DNA of 61,947 nt, from assembly GCA_910585905.1 (NCBI GenBank), contig CAJUID010000015.1, positions 1 through 61,947 of the forward strand, written 5' to 3'. The position numbers and the translations under genes were made by a program. The DNA is from an uncultured Lachnospiraceae bacterium (GTDB lineage Bacteria; Bacillota; Clostridia; Lachnospirales; Lachnospiraceae). This document shows positions 35,515 to 45,563 of the stretch, in pieces (the first letter of the stretch is position 1; each line of letters begins with the position of its first letter). The notes beneath the pieces are model-generated. The model ran no database searches, was not told the DNA's origin, and was given only the letters and a program-made list of their open reading frames with translations.

Positions 35515-36621
35515 ATGCCATATTTAAAGTATGATTTACAGTTATTTGCGAAAGAGGGTTCTGGCGGTGAAAAGACAGAGGAACCTACAGCCAAAAAGTT
35601 AAAAGATGCAAGAAATAAGGGGCAGGTAGCAAAAAGCCAGGATTTGACGGGGGCTGTCTCCCTGTTGTTATTTTTTGTTGTTTTGAAGGTTTATGTCGGA
35701 GGGCTGGGAAATAGCCTGATGGAAACGATTCATGAGAATTTTAGGCATATACCAGATTATACAAATGAAGAGTTTACAGTGCAGCTTGTCTGTTCTGTTC
35801 TGGGAAGCCAAATTATGCGGATTATGTTGCTGGTAGCGCCATTTTTTATTGTTTCTGTTTTGGTCAGCATTATTGTTACACTGCGGCAGGTAAAGTTTAA
35901 GGTTACAACAGAGCCGCTCCGGCCTAAATTTAGTAAGTTTAATCCAGTTAGCGGCATGAAGCGGCTTATTTCTAAGGAAAAACTGGTGCAGTTGGGTTTG
36001 TCCATTGCTAAGCTGACCGTTATGATTTATGTTGTCTATGCCTTTTTAAAGGATAAATGGACACTTATATTTGATATGTATGAATTTACATTGATAAATG
36101 CAATTATTTTGATTGGTGATATCGTAGTCAATGTTGGCTTGCGCATTAGTGCTTGTTTCCTCATTATTGGAATTGTGGACTGGATTTATCAGAAATGGAA
36201 GTTTCATCAGGATATGAAGATGACAAAGCAGGAAGTAAAAGATGAGTATAAACAGGCAGAAGGTGATCCGAAAGTAAAAAGCCAACAGAGGCAGAGGATG
36301 ATGCAGGCGTCCAGGAGACGTATGATGCAGGAACTGCCGCAGGCGGATGTTGTAATTACCAATCCGACACATCTTGCTGTGGCGATAAAATATGATAAAG
36401 AGCAATATGAAGCGCCGATTGTATTGGCAAAAGGTGCGGACTATCTGGCACAGAAGATAAAAGATGCTGCAAGGGAGCATGATATTGAGATTGTAGAAAA
36501 TAAGCCATTGGCACGGATGCTTTACCATAATGTAGAGATAGGACAGCAGATTCCACCAGAATTATATCAGATGGTGGCGGAGGTGTTGGCATATGTCTAT
36601 GGCCTAAAAGGAAAATTATAA
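35515..36621 (+). CDS. flhB: Flagellar export specificity protein FlhB
   Basis: Switches export from rod/hook to filament substrates. It has four transmembrane helices (to about residue 215) and a cytoplasmic domain with the autocleavage site NPTH (Asn283-His286). Length 368 residues is normal. Confidence 0.96.
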   Translation: MPYLKYDLQLFAKEGSGGEKTEEPTAKKLKDARNKGQVAKSQDLTGAVSLLLFFVVLKVYVGGLGNSLMETIHENFRHIPDYTNEEFTVQLVCSVLGSQIMRIMLLVAPFFIVSVLVSIIVTLRQVKFKVTTEPLRPKFSKFNPVSGMKRLISKEKLVQLGLSIAKLTVMIYVVYAFLKDKWTLIFDMYEFTLINAIILIGDIVVNVGLRISACFLIIGIVDWIYQKWKFHQDMKMTKQEVKDEYKQAEGDPKVKSQQRQRMMQASRRRMMQELPQADVVITNPTHLAVAIKYDKEQYEAPIVLAKGADYLAQKIKDAAREHDIEIVENKPLARMLYHNVEIGQQIPPELYQMVAEVLAYVYGLKGKL

Positions 36622-36666
36622 ATATAGCAGCCTAAAAAGTGTATGATATTCTTTTTGTGGATTGTT

Positions 36667-36687
36667 TATGCCAGTTGTATTGGCATA
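36667..36687 (+). other. short hairpin in the flhB-flhA gap
   Basis: TATGCCA (36667-36673) pairs with TGGCATA (36681-36687). There is no T-run. Confidence 0.35.
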
Positions 36688-36727
36688 GTAGGAAGTGGGA
36701 GAAAAACACGGGCGATTGGAGGAAACG

Positions 36728-38758
36728 ATGAAAAGATCTGATTTATTTCTTGGATTATACATATTAGCACCGATTATCTTTTTGATTATTCCGGTGCCGA
36801 CAGTGCTTTTGGACATTATGATGATTCTGAATATCAGTCTTGCACTGATAATTCTGTTTACAGCGCTTTTTTCAACAGAAGCGTTAAGCATGTCGGCGTT
36901 TCCGACGATACTTTTGATTACGACCTTGTTCCGAATGGCATTAAATGTCAGTTCGACGAGAAATATTCTTTTGTCTGGATATGCCGGTGAGGTTGTATCG
37001 ACGTTTGGTAATTTTGTCGGTGGTGGTAATCTTGTCGTAGGTATCGTGGTATTTTTGATTTTGATTTTAATACAGTTTATTGTTATTAATAAAGGTTCTG
37101 AGCGTGTATCTGAGGTAACTGCCCGCTTTACATTGGATGCTATGCCGGGTAAGCAGATGGCGATTGATGCAGATCTGAATACAGGTGCGATTACAGATGC
37201 ACAGGCAAAGGAGCGGCGCGAGAAGATTCAGGATGAATCTACATTTTTCGGAGCCATGGACGGTGCTACGAAGTACGTAAAAGGAGATGCTACAGCTGGT
37301 TTGATTATAACAATGATCAACTTTATCGGCGGCTTAATCCTTGGCTTAGTGTTTGACGGGTTGGAGGTTATGGATGCGATTCAGAAATATTCCATCCTCA
37401 CAATTGGTGACGGTCTGGTAAGCCAGCTTCCTTCCCTTTTGATTTCATTGTCTACAGGTATTCTTGTTACAAAGGTATCGAAAGAATCCGATTTGGGAAA
37501 TGTACTGTTAAGGCAGCTCTTTTCAATACCGAAGGTTATGTATATTGTAGGCGGCACGTTGGCGCTTTTGGCGTTTACACCGTTGCCGACGGCAATCTGC
37601 CTGGTTTATGCAGTGTTGTTTATTGCTGCAGGGCGTGCGATGGAAGTTAGGATGGAGGATGTTCAAGTTGAGTCAGAAGTAGATGAGGAGGAAGAATCTG
37701 CGGAAGAGATCAGACGTCCGGAAAATGTAGTTTCCCTGTTGCAGGTTGACCCGATTGAGCTTGAGTTCGGGTATGGTATTATTCCGCTTGCTGATGTAAA
37801 CCAGGGCGGAGATCTTTTGGACCGTGTGGTTATGATTCGAAGGCAGGTGGCGCTTGAGCTTGGGTGTGTTGTTCCGATGATTCGTCTGAGGGATAATATT
37901 CAGTTAAACCCAAATCAGTATGTTATTAAGATTAAGGGCGTTCCAGTCAGTGAGGGCGAGATTTTGTTTGACCACTATATGGCGATGAATCCGGGATATG
38001 TTGAGGAAGAGATTACTGGTATCCCGACCTTCGAGCCGTCGTTCCACCTCCCAGCTATTTGGATTACGGAGGCACAGAGAGAACGCGCCGAGTCTATGGG
38101 ATATACGGTTGTTGACCCGCCATCTATTATTGCGACACATCTTACCGAGATTGTTAGACAGCATTTGGATGAACTTCTTACCCGTCAGGATGTCCAGAAT
38201 CTGATTAATAATATTCAGGAAGCAAATACAACGCTGATTGCCGATTTAGTGCCGAAACTGCTTGGAGTGGGTGAGATTCAGAAAGTCTTGCAGAATCTTC
38301 TGCGCGAAGGGATTTCGATTCGTGATCTGGTAACAATTTTTGAGACACTTGCAGATAATGCGACAACAACACGTGATACGGATGTACTTACAGAATATGT
38401 GCGCCAGAGCTTAAAACGTGCAATTTCTAATAAGTATTTCCCTGCAAATGAGATGACAAGTGTGGTTACATTGGATCCGAAGATTGAGCAGGATATTATG
38501 GGTTCTATTAAACAGACGGAGCAGGGCGCATACATAAATCTGGATCCAGAAAAAGCACAGGACATTTTAAATTCTGTCAAGGAAGAGATGGAAAAAATGG
38601 AGGAGCTTGGAAAGAACCCGATTATTGTTACATCGCCAATTGTGCGTATGTATTTTAAGAAATTAACATCGGAGCAATTTAATGATTTAATTGTAGTTTC
38701 TTACAATGAAATTGATACTGATGTTGAACTACAATCTATAGGGATGGTGACAGTATAA
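36728..38758 (+). CDS. flhA: Flagellar export gate protein FlhA
   Basis: Ion-driven export engine and docking platform. The N-terminal half has about eight transmembrane helices, with the conserved ATLFRMALNVSSTR-type block (here LITTLFRMALNVSSTRNILL) and GDATAGLIITMINFIGG. The C-terminal half is cytoplasmic. The start at 36728 has GGAGGA upstream; length is 676 residues. Confidence 0.96.
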   Translation: MKRSDLFLGLYILAPIIFLIIPVPTVLLDIMMILNISLALIILFTALFSTEALSMSAFPTILLITTLFRMALNVSSTRNILLSGYAGEVVSTFGNFVGGGNLVVGIVVFLILILIQFIVINKGSERVSEVTARFTLDAMPGKQMAIDADLNTGAITDAQAKERREKIQDESTFFGAMDGATKYVKGDATAGLIITMINFIGGLILGLVFDGLEVMDAIQKYSILTIGDGLVSQLPSLLISLSTGILVTKVSKESDLGNVLLRQLFSIPKVMYIVGGTLALLAFTPLPTAICLVYAVLFIAAGRAMEVRMEDVQVESEVDEEEESAEEIRRPENVVSLLQVDPIELEFGYGIIPLADVNQGGDLLDRVVMIRRQVALELGCVVPMIRLRDNIQLNPNQYVIKIKGVPVSEGEILFDHYMAMNPGYVEEEITGIPTFEPSFHLPAIWITEAQRERAESMGYTVVDPPSIIATHLTEIVRQHLDELLTRQDVQNLINNIQEANTTLIADLVPKLLGVGEIQKVLQNLLREGISIRDLVTIFETLADNATTTRDTDVLTEYVRQSLKRAISNKYFPANEMTSVVTLDPKIEQDIMGSIKQTEQGAYINLDPEKAQDILNSVKEEMEKMEELGKNPIIVTSPIVRMYFKKLTSEQFNDLIVVSYNEIDTDVELQSIGMVTV

Positions 38759-38759
38759 A

Positions 38760-40028
38760 ATGGTAATTAGAAAATACATTGCAATGACAGAGGAAGAGGC
38801 GACAAAGCTTGCAAAGGAAGAGCTGGGCGAGGGAGTTGTCGTTATTGATGTAAAGAAGAGTGAGCCAAAAGGGCTTGTGAAGCTGTTTCGCAAGCCTTGT
38901 GTTGAGATTACTGCGGCAGTGGATGAGGTAAAGAACGAGGCTCCTGCGGAAAATGTGCCGGACTTTAGCCGGCTGCAGGAGGCAATCCGTGAGACAAATG
39001 CTGTCCTGGAGGCGGAAGCGAAAAAGGAGGCGGAGGGCGGAAAGCCGGTTTCAGACGAAACAGGATCAAAAAGCAGCAGTATTTTGGAAGAAGAAGCGCC
39101 GCAGAAAAAGAAAAAAGAGGATCGAACGGAAAATAGTGATATAGAAGAGCGTTTGAGCAGCCTGCAGGAGTTGCTTGAGAAGCAGATGCAGGCGGAAAAG
39201 GATGCCAAAGAGGAGAAGGACGCCAAAGAAAATACTAATCAGGCGTATTTTGATTTGATTAAGAAGAAGCTGATAGATAATGAAGTAGAAGAGACTTATG
39301 TAAATCAGATTCTGGAGGATATTTCAGAGAATCTAAATAAAAATGCGAATTTAGATAGTATTTTGGCAGGGGTCTATCAGAAAATTGTGTTAAAGATTGG
39401 GCAGCCGCACTTAATTGATATAAAGGCAAAAAGGACAAAGTTTGTCTTTTTTATTGGGCCAACCGGTGTAGGGAAAACAACAACGATTGCAAAGATTGCA
39501 TCGACCTTGAAGTTGACAAAGAAGACGAAGGTTGCACTGATTACTTCGGACACCTACCGCATTGCGGCGGTGGAACAGTTGAAAACTTATGCGAATATTT
39601 TAGGAATCCCGCTGCAGGTAGTATATACACCCGAGGATATGGGGCAGGCGATGGAGGAATTCCATGATTTTGATTTAGTGTTTGTGGATACCGCAGGGCG
39701 CTCACATAATAACCAAGAGCAAAGAGAAGATATTCAAAAATTGCTGGAGACTGTTGATGAGGCTAGCAGGGAAGTTTATCTGGTTTTGAGCGCAACGACA
39801 AAATATAAAGATTTGGTGAAGATTTCTATGACTTATGCTGAGTTTACAAAGTTTAACTTGATTTTCACAAAGTTGGATGAGACGGATACGGTCGGAAATC
39901 TGTTTAATATCCATATGCTGACTGGGGCACCGCTTTCCTATACAACATGGGGGCAGAACGTTCCAGATGATATTGGAAAAATTGATGCCCAGAGCATTGC
40001 GAAGCAACTGCTTGGAGGGAATAATTAA
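38760..40028 (+). CDS. flhF: Flagellar SRP-type GTPase FlhF
   Basis: Determines flagellar placement or number together with FlhG. The N-terminus (KYIAMTEEEATKLAKEELGE) is typical. A Lys/Glu-rich variable B region covers about residues 60-150, and an SRP GTPase domain has GPTGVGKTTTIAKIA, SDTYRIAA and DTAGRSHNN. Length 422 residues. Confidence 0.95.
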   Translation: MVIRKYIAMTEEEATKLAKEELGEGVVVIDVKKSEPKGLVKLFRKPCVEITAAVDEVKNEAPAENVPDFSRLQEAIRETNAVLEAEAKKEAEGGKPVSDETGSKSSSILEEEAPQKKKKEDRTENSDIEERLSSLQELLEKQMQAEKDAKEEKDAKENTNQAYFDLIKKKLIDNEVEETYVNQILEDISENLNKNANLDSILAGVYQKIVLKIGQPHLIDIKAKRTKFVFFIGPTGVGKTTTIAKIASTLKLTKKTKVALITSDTYRIAAVEQLKTYANILGIPLQVVYTPEDMGQAMEEFHDFDLVFVDTAGRSHNNQEQREDIQKLLETVDEASREVYLVLSATTKYKDLVKISMTYAEFTKFNLIFTKLDETDTVGNLFNIHMLTGAPLSYTTWGQNVPDDIGKIDAQSIAKQLLGGNN

Positions 40029-40906
40029 TGGATCAGGCAGAACAATTAAGAAATATCATCAAAAGACAAAACAGGGCCAGGCATCTTGCAAGGGTGGTTA
40101 CTGTGACAAGCGGCAAGGGCGGGGTAGGTAAGTCCAATGTCTCTGTCAATCTTGCCATTGAACTGAGCAGGCTTGGAGAGAGAGTTGTTGTTTTTGATGC
40201 TGATTTTGGCCTGGCAAATGTAGAAATAATGCTTGGAATCCGTCCAAAGTATAATCTAGCGGATATGATGTTCCATGGGAGGACACTGAGAGAGGTAATC
40301 TCGCAGGGGCCGGAAAATATTGGCTTTATTTCCGGTGGTTCCGGGCTTAAGGAGCTGACAAACCTAAATAGGGACCAGATTCAGAGCCTTGTGCGGATGA
40401 TGTATGAGTTAGATGGCATTGCGGATGTGGTGATTATTGATACTGGGGCTGGTATCTCTAATACGGTTATGGATTTAGCGATGGCGAGTGAAGAAGTTCT
40501 TTTGGTCGCGACGCCGGAGCCGACATCGATTACGGATGCCTATGCTTTGCTGAAAACATTGTGCCATCATGAAGAATTTTATGCGAACCATTCTAAGATT
40601 TGGATGATATCGAACCGTACGCATGGGTATAGAGAAGGAAAGGAATTGTTTGATAAGCTGGATGCGGTTGTTACTAAATTTTTAGGATTAAATATGAATT
40701 ATTTAGGCTATATTCCATACGATGAAAAATTGCCAAAAGCTGTGATGAGACAGCAGCCGGTGACGGTGGCATATCCAAATGCACTTTCCTCTAAAGCGAT
40801 TTATGAGCTTGCAGTGCTTTTAAGCAATGGGGAGGGAAGCCAGGGGCGTGTTTCAGGCCGCGGTCTTTCCGGGCTGATCACAAGAATGTTTCGGGGCAGC
40901 TATTAA
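40028..40906 (+). CDS. flhG: MinD-like ATPase FlhG (YlxH)
   Basis: ParA/MinD-family ATPase that partners FlhF in numbering or placing flagella. It has the deviant Walker A GKGGVGKSNVS and the conserved DADFGLANVEIMLG. Its ATG overlaps the flhF stop by one base. Length 292 residues. Confidence 0.94.
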   Translation: MDQAEQLRNIIKRQNRARHLARVVTVTSGKGGVGKSNVSVNLAIELSRLGERVVVFDADFGLANVEIMLGIRPKYNLADMMFHGRTLREVISQGPENIGFISGGSGLKELTNLNRDQIQSLVRMMYELDGIADVVIIDTGAGISNTVMDLAMASEEVLLVATPEPTSITDAYALLKTLCHHEEFYANHSKIWMISNRTHGYREGKELFDKLDAVVTKFLGLNMNYLGYIPYDEKLPKAVMRQQPVTVAYPNALSSKAIYELAVLLSNGEGSQGRVSGRGLSGLITRMFRGSY

Positions 40907-40929
40907 TGTGTGCGCAGAAATGAGGAGCT

Positions 40930-41670
40930 ATGTTAAGTGAACATGTTAAAAAGGATGCAGTGGTAAAATTATATCCTTCCAGCCTGGAGGCGGAAGGGGC
41001 TGCTGGTGAAGAAAACTCCCTGCTTGGCAGGGGAAGGATGCGAAATATAGTATCAGAATCAGAGATTGAGATTATATTAGAAGAGGATGCAAAAAAGGAA
41101 TTTCAGAAAAATATTTGTTATTTAATGTATATTTTTTCGGCGCAGGAAGTATTTTTGTGCAGTTGTTATTTTAAGTTATCTTATCTTGAAAAGGAGAGCC
41201 GTGTGCTGCAGCTTGAGGTGGTCTCACCACTGGAGCGTGTACAGCGCAGGATGCATCAGAGGGTATCCTGCCATTCCAAGATTCAGTATGAAGTTGTTCC
41301 GCCGGAGGATTTGAAGAAACATCTGGAGGAAGAAAATGCTGGATTTGGGCCTGACCTTGCATCCAGTAGGGATTCCATAGTGGATATCAGCGGCGGCGGG
41401 ATTCGTTTTACAACAAAAAAGCCGATAGCGGTAAATGATTTTTTGTTTGTAAGGTTTGAGATTATGGAAAAAAAGCAGCCTGTGGAGATCAAGAGTATGG
41501 GACAGGTGGTTTATTCCGGGGTACTCCGGAATGAAGAGAAATGTTATGATATCAGAATGAAATTTATTGGTTTATCTGAAGAGACAAGAAGGAGGATTAT
41601 TTTTTTTGTTTTTCAGCTGGAACGTGATAGTATAAATGTCAGATGGCAACATGGAGGTGGATTTGCATGA
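40930..41670 (+). CDS. PilZ domain flagellar protein (YcgR-like)
   Basis: Predicted cyclic-di-GMP receptor that adjusts motor function. It has an N-terminal YcgR-like domain (about 1-100), then the PilZ domain with the ligand motifs RRMHQR (Arg106, Arg107, Arg111) and DISGGG (from Asp152). Both motif halves look intact, so c-di-GMP binding is likely. Its 3' end overlaps cheB by an ATGA. The leader contains TGCGCAGAAATGAGGAG, resembling the groES ribosome-site module. Confidence 0.85.
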   Translation: MLSEHVKKDAVVKLYPSSLEAEGAAGEENSLLGRGRMRNIVSESEIEIILEEDAKKEFQKNICYLMYIFSAQEVFLCSCYFKLSYLEKESRVLQLEVVSPLERVQRRMHQRVSCHSKIQYEVVPPEDLKKHLEEENAGFGPDLASSRDSIVDISGGGIRFTTKKPIAVNDFLFVRFEIMEKKQPVEIKSMGQVVYSGVLRNEEKCYDIRMKFIGLSEETRRRIIFFVFQLERDSINVRWQHGGGFA

Positions 41671-42785
41671 AAAAAATATTCGTTGTTGATGATTCTGCAC
41701 TTATGAGAAGGGTAGTATTTGATATAATAAATGCGGATGAAGACCTTGATGCAGAGCGTTATGCAGTAAATGGAATGGATGCGCTGGAAATTTTAAAGTC
41801 CGGTGAGAAATTTGATGCGATTGTTTTAGATATTAATATGCCAAAAATGAATGGTATTGAGCTGCTTCGTGAGTTAAAAAAGCTTGGGATAGATCAAAAA
41901 ATATTGATTGTCAGTACACTTGCGAAGGAGGGAGCAAAAGAGACCATTCAGGCGTTAGAACTTGGTGCATTTGATTTTGTGACAAAGCCAGATAGCCTTG
42001 CAGAGGCAAAAGGGCCTTCGTTTAGCAAGCATTTAGTTGCAATGCTCCGTGTAGCCTGCGGCCTTCCGCCAGCCAGGGAAAACATGGAAAAGAAAGCGGG
42101 CGCCGGTTCTGCATCGACGGCGGCAAGGGAGGCGGCGTCTTTGTCAAAAAAGATTCTGCGTGGGGATTTGTCAAAGCATTCCAAAGGGCCGCTGGGGAGT
42201 AATGCCAGGAAACTTGTAGCATTGGCATGTTCTACCGGAGGTCCGAAAGCATTGCAGTACGTCGTACCATTTTTGCCAGCGAACCTAGATGCCGCAGTTT
42301 TGATTGTCCAGCATATGCCGGAGGGCTTTACTGCTTCTCTAAGCACGCGTCTGGATGAACTTAGCAGGATTAAAGTGAGGGAGGCGGCTCACGGGGAACG
42401 TATAGAGAAGGGTACGGTTTATATTGCAAAGGGCGGTTCCCAAATGCGTTTAATAGAGAAGGGAAAAAAGGAACATAGTCTTTCCGTTACTGTTGAGGCG
42501 GCCAGGAATGGCCTGAAGCCATGCGCAGATATTATGTATGAATCATTGATGAAATCGTCTTTTGATGAGATTACCTGCGTTGTGATGACTGGAATGGGCG
42601 CTGACGGTACCAAGGGAATACTTCAATTAGAGCAAACAAATAAAATATATGTTATTGCACAGGATGAGGCGAGCAGCACAGTTTACGGCATGCCAAAGGC
42701 AATTGCTGATGCCGGGGCTGTGGATGAGGTGGTAACGCTTAAGAACATTGCTGATGCAATAGCAAAGCATGTGGGGGTGCGCTAA
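41667..42785 (+). CDS. cheB: Chemotaxis methylesterase/response regulator CheB
   Basis: Removes methyl groups from chemoreceptors when phosphorylated by CheA. It has an N-terminal receiver with phospho-acceptor Asp55 (IVLDINMPKMNG) and a C-terminal esterase with ACSTGGPKALQ, VQHMPEGFT and TGMGADGTKG. The start at 41667 is set by GGAGGTGG just upstream. Length 372 residues. Confidence 0.96.
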   Translation: MKKIFVVDDSALMRRVVFDIINADEDLDAERYAVNGMDALEILKSGEKFDAIVLDINMPKMNGIELLRELKKLGIDQKILIVSTLAKEGAKETIQALELGAFDFVTKPDSLAEAKGPSFSKHLVAMLRVACGLPPARENMEKKAGAGSASTAAREAASLSKKILRGDLSKHSKGPLGSNARKLVALACSTGGPKALQYVVPFLPANLDAAVLIVQHMPEGFTASLSTRLDELSRIKVREAAHGERIEKGTVYIAKGGSQMRLIEKGKKEHSLSVTVEAARNGLKPCADIMYESLMKSSFDEITCVVMTGMGADGTKGILQLEQTNKIYVIAQDEASSTVYGMPKAIADAGAVDEVVTLKNIADAIAKHVGVR

Positions 42786-42786
42786 A

Positions 42787-44907
42787 ATGGATGTTAGTCA
42801 GTATCTTGAAATTTTTATCGATGAAACAAAGGAGCATTTACAGACCCTGAGTGACCAGATTATGATTCTGGAGCAGGAGCCGGAAAATATGGATGTTATC
42901 AATGAGATTTTCCGTGCTGCCCACTCGTTAAAGGGGATGGCAGGGACAATGGGCTTTAAGCGCATGCAGCGTTTGACGCATGATATGGAAAATGTATTCC
43001 AGGAAGTTCGAAGCGGCAATATGACTGTCCAGCCGGAATTGGTTGATGTACTGTTCCGTGGTTTGGATGCTCTGGAAGCATATCTTGCTGAGATTTTGGA
43101 GACGGCAAACGAAGGAACAGAAGATAATGATGATATTATCAATACGTTGAATTCAATTGCCCAGAAAGCGAGCGGCAAGGAGGAAGCCCCAAAAGAGGAG
43201 GCAAAGCCAGCTGAGGCAGCTAGTGCTTCTGGTGAGGAGGGACCGAAATATGATTCCATCCCGATATCTGATTTTGAAAAATCAACATTTGAGAAGGCGA
43301 AGAATGATAACCAGAATATCTTTGGCATTACTGTATATCTACAAGAGACATGTATCTTGAAAGCTGCAAGGGCATTTTTGGTATTTAAGGCATTGGAGGA
43401 ACTTGGAGAGGTAATCAAGGCTGTTCCAAGTGTCCAGGATATTGAAGATGAAAAATTTGAAATGGATTTCAGCCTGATCTATTTTACAAAAGAGGATCTT
43501 GAAACAATCAAAAATGCGATTGAATCTGTGTCTGAGATTAAAAAAGCAGTGATTGGTGTATTTGATGTACAGGAGCATTCTGCTGCAGTAGCTGCTGCAC
43601 CAGAAAGTAGTCCTGCGAAGGAAGAGGAGAAGCCTGCTGAGCCGGAAAATAAGCAGCCTGCGGCAAATACAGCTGTGGCAAAACAGCCTGCAGCCCAGAA
43701 GAAGGAGACGGCTGCTGCAAAGAAAGCTCCTGCAAAATCTGCAAAGCCAACAGTTGGCCGTACAGTCCGGGTTGATATTGAAAAGTTAGATGTGTTAATG
43801 AACTTGGTCAGCGAGTTGATTATCGCAAAAAATGGACTGGTTTCTATGAGTTCTGGGGATGATTCTGAGGCAAACTCAGGTTTTAATGAGCAGATTGAGT
43901 ATCTTGAGAGTGTAACGACAAATCTTCATGAGTCTGTTATGAAGGTGAGGATGGTGCCGATTGAGAGCGTTGTAAACCGTTTCCCTCGTATGATACGTGA
44001 TTTGTGCAAGAAGCTGAATAAGAAAATGGAATTACATATGTCCGGTGAGGAGACGGAGCTTGACAGGACGGTTATTGATGAGATTGGTGACCCATTGCAG
44101 CATTTGCTCCGAAATTCTGCAGACCACGGCCTGGAGTCCAATGAGGAAAGGCTTGCTCTTGGAAAGGACGAGATTGGGCATATTTATCTGGATGCTTATC
44201 AGGATGGAAATAATGTAACGATTGAAGTCCGTGATGATGGTGCCGGAATTGATGTAGAAAAAGTTAAGAATAAAGCGATAGATAAAGGCACGATTACTGC
44301 AGAGCAGGCAGAAGCGATGTCTAACAAAGAAATTATTGACCTGCTTTTCCGTCCAAGTTTTTCAACAGCAGAAAAGATTACCGATGTCTCAGGGCGCGGT
44401 GTAGGTCTGGATGTTGTTAAGACAAAGATTGAAGGACTTGGCGGAAGCATTGAGTGTAAGACAGAGCTTGGTGAGGGAAGCAGCTTTATTATCCGGTTGC
44501 CGTTAACCCTTGCAATTATACAGGCATTGATGGTAGAGCTTGGCTCAGAAAAATATGCAATTCCTCTTGGGAGTATTCAGACAATTGAGGATGTGCCATT
44601 TTCTGATATTAAGCATGTTCAGACAAAAGAGGTTATTAACCTGCGTGGTTCTGTAATTCCTTTAGTAAGGCTGGATAAAATTCTTGATGTTGAACCGGGC
44701 GAATTTAAGCCGGAGAGCCTGACGGTCGTTATTGTCAAAAAGGGCGACAGGCAGACAGGCCTGATTGTAGATAATCTGATTGGACAGCAGGAAATTGTAA
44801 TTAAGCCAATTGGTGATTATATACATTGTAGCAAGTTAATTAGTGGTGCCACTATTCTTGGTAATGGTGAGATTGCACTTATTCTTGAAGCAAATACCTT
44901 AGTATAG
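42787..44907 (+). CDS. cheA: Chemotaxis histidine kinase CheA
   Basis: Central chemotaxis kinase, 706 residues. The Hpt domain has phospho-acceptor His46 (AAHSLKGMAGTMGF), followed by a P2 domain for CheY/CheB docking (about 160-265), an Ala/Lys/Pro-rich linker, a dimerisation domain (RTVRVDIEKLDVLMNLVSEL), an HATPase with LLRNSADHGLES and GRGVGLDVVK, and a C-terminal CheW-like domain. Its partner CheY is not encoded in the window. Confidence 0.97.
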   Translation: MDVSQYLEIFIDETKEHLQTLSDQIMILEQEPENMDVINEIFRAAHSLKGMAGTMGFKRMQRLTHDMENVFQEVRSGNMTVQPELVDVLFRGLDALEAYLAEILETANEGTEDNDDIINTLNSIAQKASGKEEAPKEEAKPAEAASASGEEGPKYDSIPISDFEKSTFEKAKNDNQNIFGITVYLQETCILKAARAFLVFKALEELGEVIKAVPSVQDIEDEKFEMDFSLIYFTKEDLETIKNAIESVSEIKKAVIGVFDVQEHSAAVAAAPESSPAKEEEKPAEPENKQPAANTAVAKQPAAQKKETAAAKKAPAKSAKPTVGRTVRVDIEKLDVLMNLVSELIIAKNGLVSMSSGDDSEANSGFNEQIEYLESVTTNLHESVMKVRMVPIESVVNRFPRMIRDLCKKLNKKMELHMSGEETELDRTVIDEIGDPLQHLLRNSADHGLESNEERLALGKDEIGHIYLDAYQDGNNVTIEVRDDGAGIDVEKVKNKAIDKGTITAEQAEAMSNKEIIDLLFRPSFSTAEKITDVSGRGVGLDVVKTKIEGLGGSIECKTELGEGSSFIIRLPLTLAIIQALMVELGSEKYAIPLGSIQTIEDVPFSDIKHVQTKEVINLRGSVIPLVRLDKILDVEPGEFKPESLTVVIVKKGDRQTGLIVDNLIGQQEIVIKPIGDYIHCSKLISGATILGNGEIALILEANTLV

Positions 44908-44919
44908 GGGGGCTGGAAA

Positions 44920-45405
44920 ATGGACGATATCAAGGATATTCAGAATGTAGAAGTAGCAAGCGAGGGGAAGCAGTATATTGTAGTCCGGCTTGGCAGTGAG
45001 CAGTATGGTATAGATATTCAATATATTGACAATATTGTAAGAATGTCAAAGATTACGCGTATTCCAGGTTCGCAGAAGTTTTTTAAAGGAATTATCAACC
45101 TCCGCGGTGAGATTATTCCAGTAATGAGCCTTCGTCTTAAATTTAATCTGGAACCGGATGAATATATGAATTCTACTCGTATTATAATTATTAAATTGGA
45201 GGCCCAGTCAGCAATCGGCATTATTGTGGATGAGGTAAAGGAAGTAGTGACATTAGATGAAAATTCAATAGAAAAAACCTCAGCTGCATCGTCAAATGAT
45301 ATTGATATCCAGTATCTGAGTGGTGTCGGCAAACATGCAGATGGGTTGATTACATTGTTAAATATTGCATCTGTTATTATTGAGAAGGAAAATGACAGGG
45401 CGTAG
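44920..45405 (+). CDS. cheW: Chemotaxis coupling protein CheW
   Basis: Links receptors to CheA. It is 161 residues and a single CheW domain (RLGSEQYGIDIQYIDNIVR, INLRGEIIPVMSL). It lies 12 bp after cheA. Confidence 0.95.
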   Translation: MDDIKDIQNVEVASEGKQYIVVRLGSEQYGIDIQYIDNIVRMSKITRIPGSQKFFKGIINLRGEIIPVMSLRLKFNLEPDEYMNSTRIIIIKLEAQSAIGIIVDEVKEVVTLDENSIEKTSAASSNDIDIQYLSGVGKHADGLITLLNIASVIIEKENDRA

Positions 45406-45488
45406 GTGCGGATGAATAACCATTCACACAGTGGTTATGCTGCGTCTGTTGGCTGCAGCATGGCCACGGGAAGCAAGAGAAATTCTCT

Positions 45489-45533
45489 CCGGAATCTGCA
45501 GCCTATGTACTGCTTGCTGCGGAATCCGGTTTT
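45489..45533 (+). terminator. possible attenuating hairpin between cheW and cheC
   Basis: CCGGAATCTGCAG (45489-45501) pairs with CTGCGGAATCCGG (45517-45529) with one mismatch and one G-U, followed by TTTT. It may lower cheC-cheD expression relative to cheA-cheW. The rest of the 158-bp gap shows nothing. Confidence 0.45.
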
Positions 45534-45563
45534 AGGAAAGCAGTGCAGAAAAGAGGAGTTTCT

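Noticed and set aside
42798..43418. 206-codon open frame antisense to cheA
   Set aside because: It lies over confirmed CheA Hpt and P2 coding sequence and its translation has no recognisable domain.
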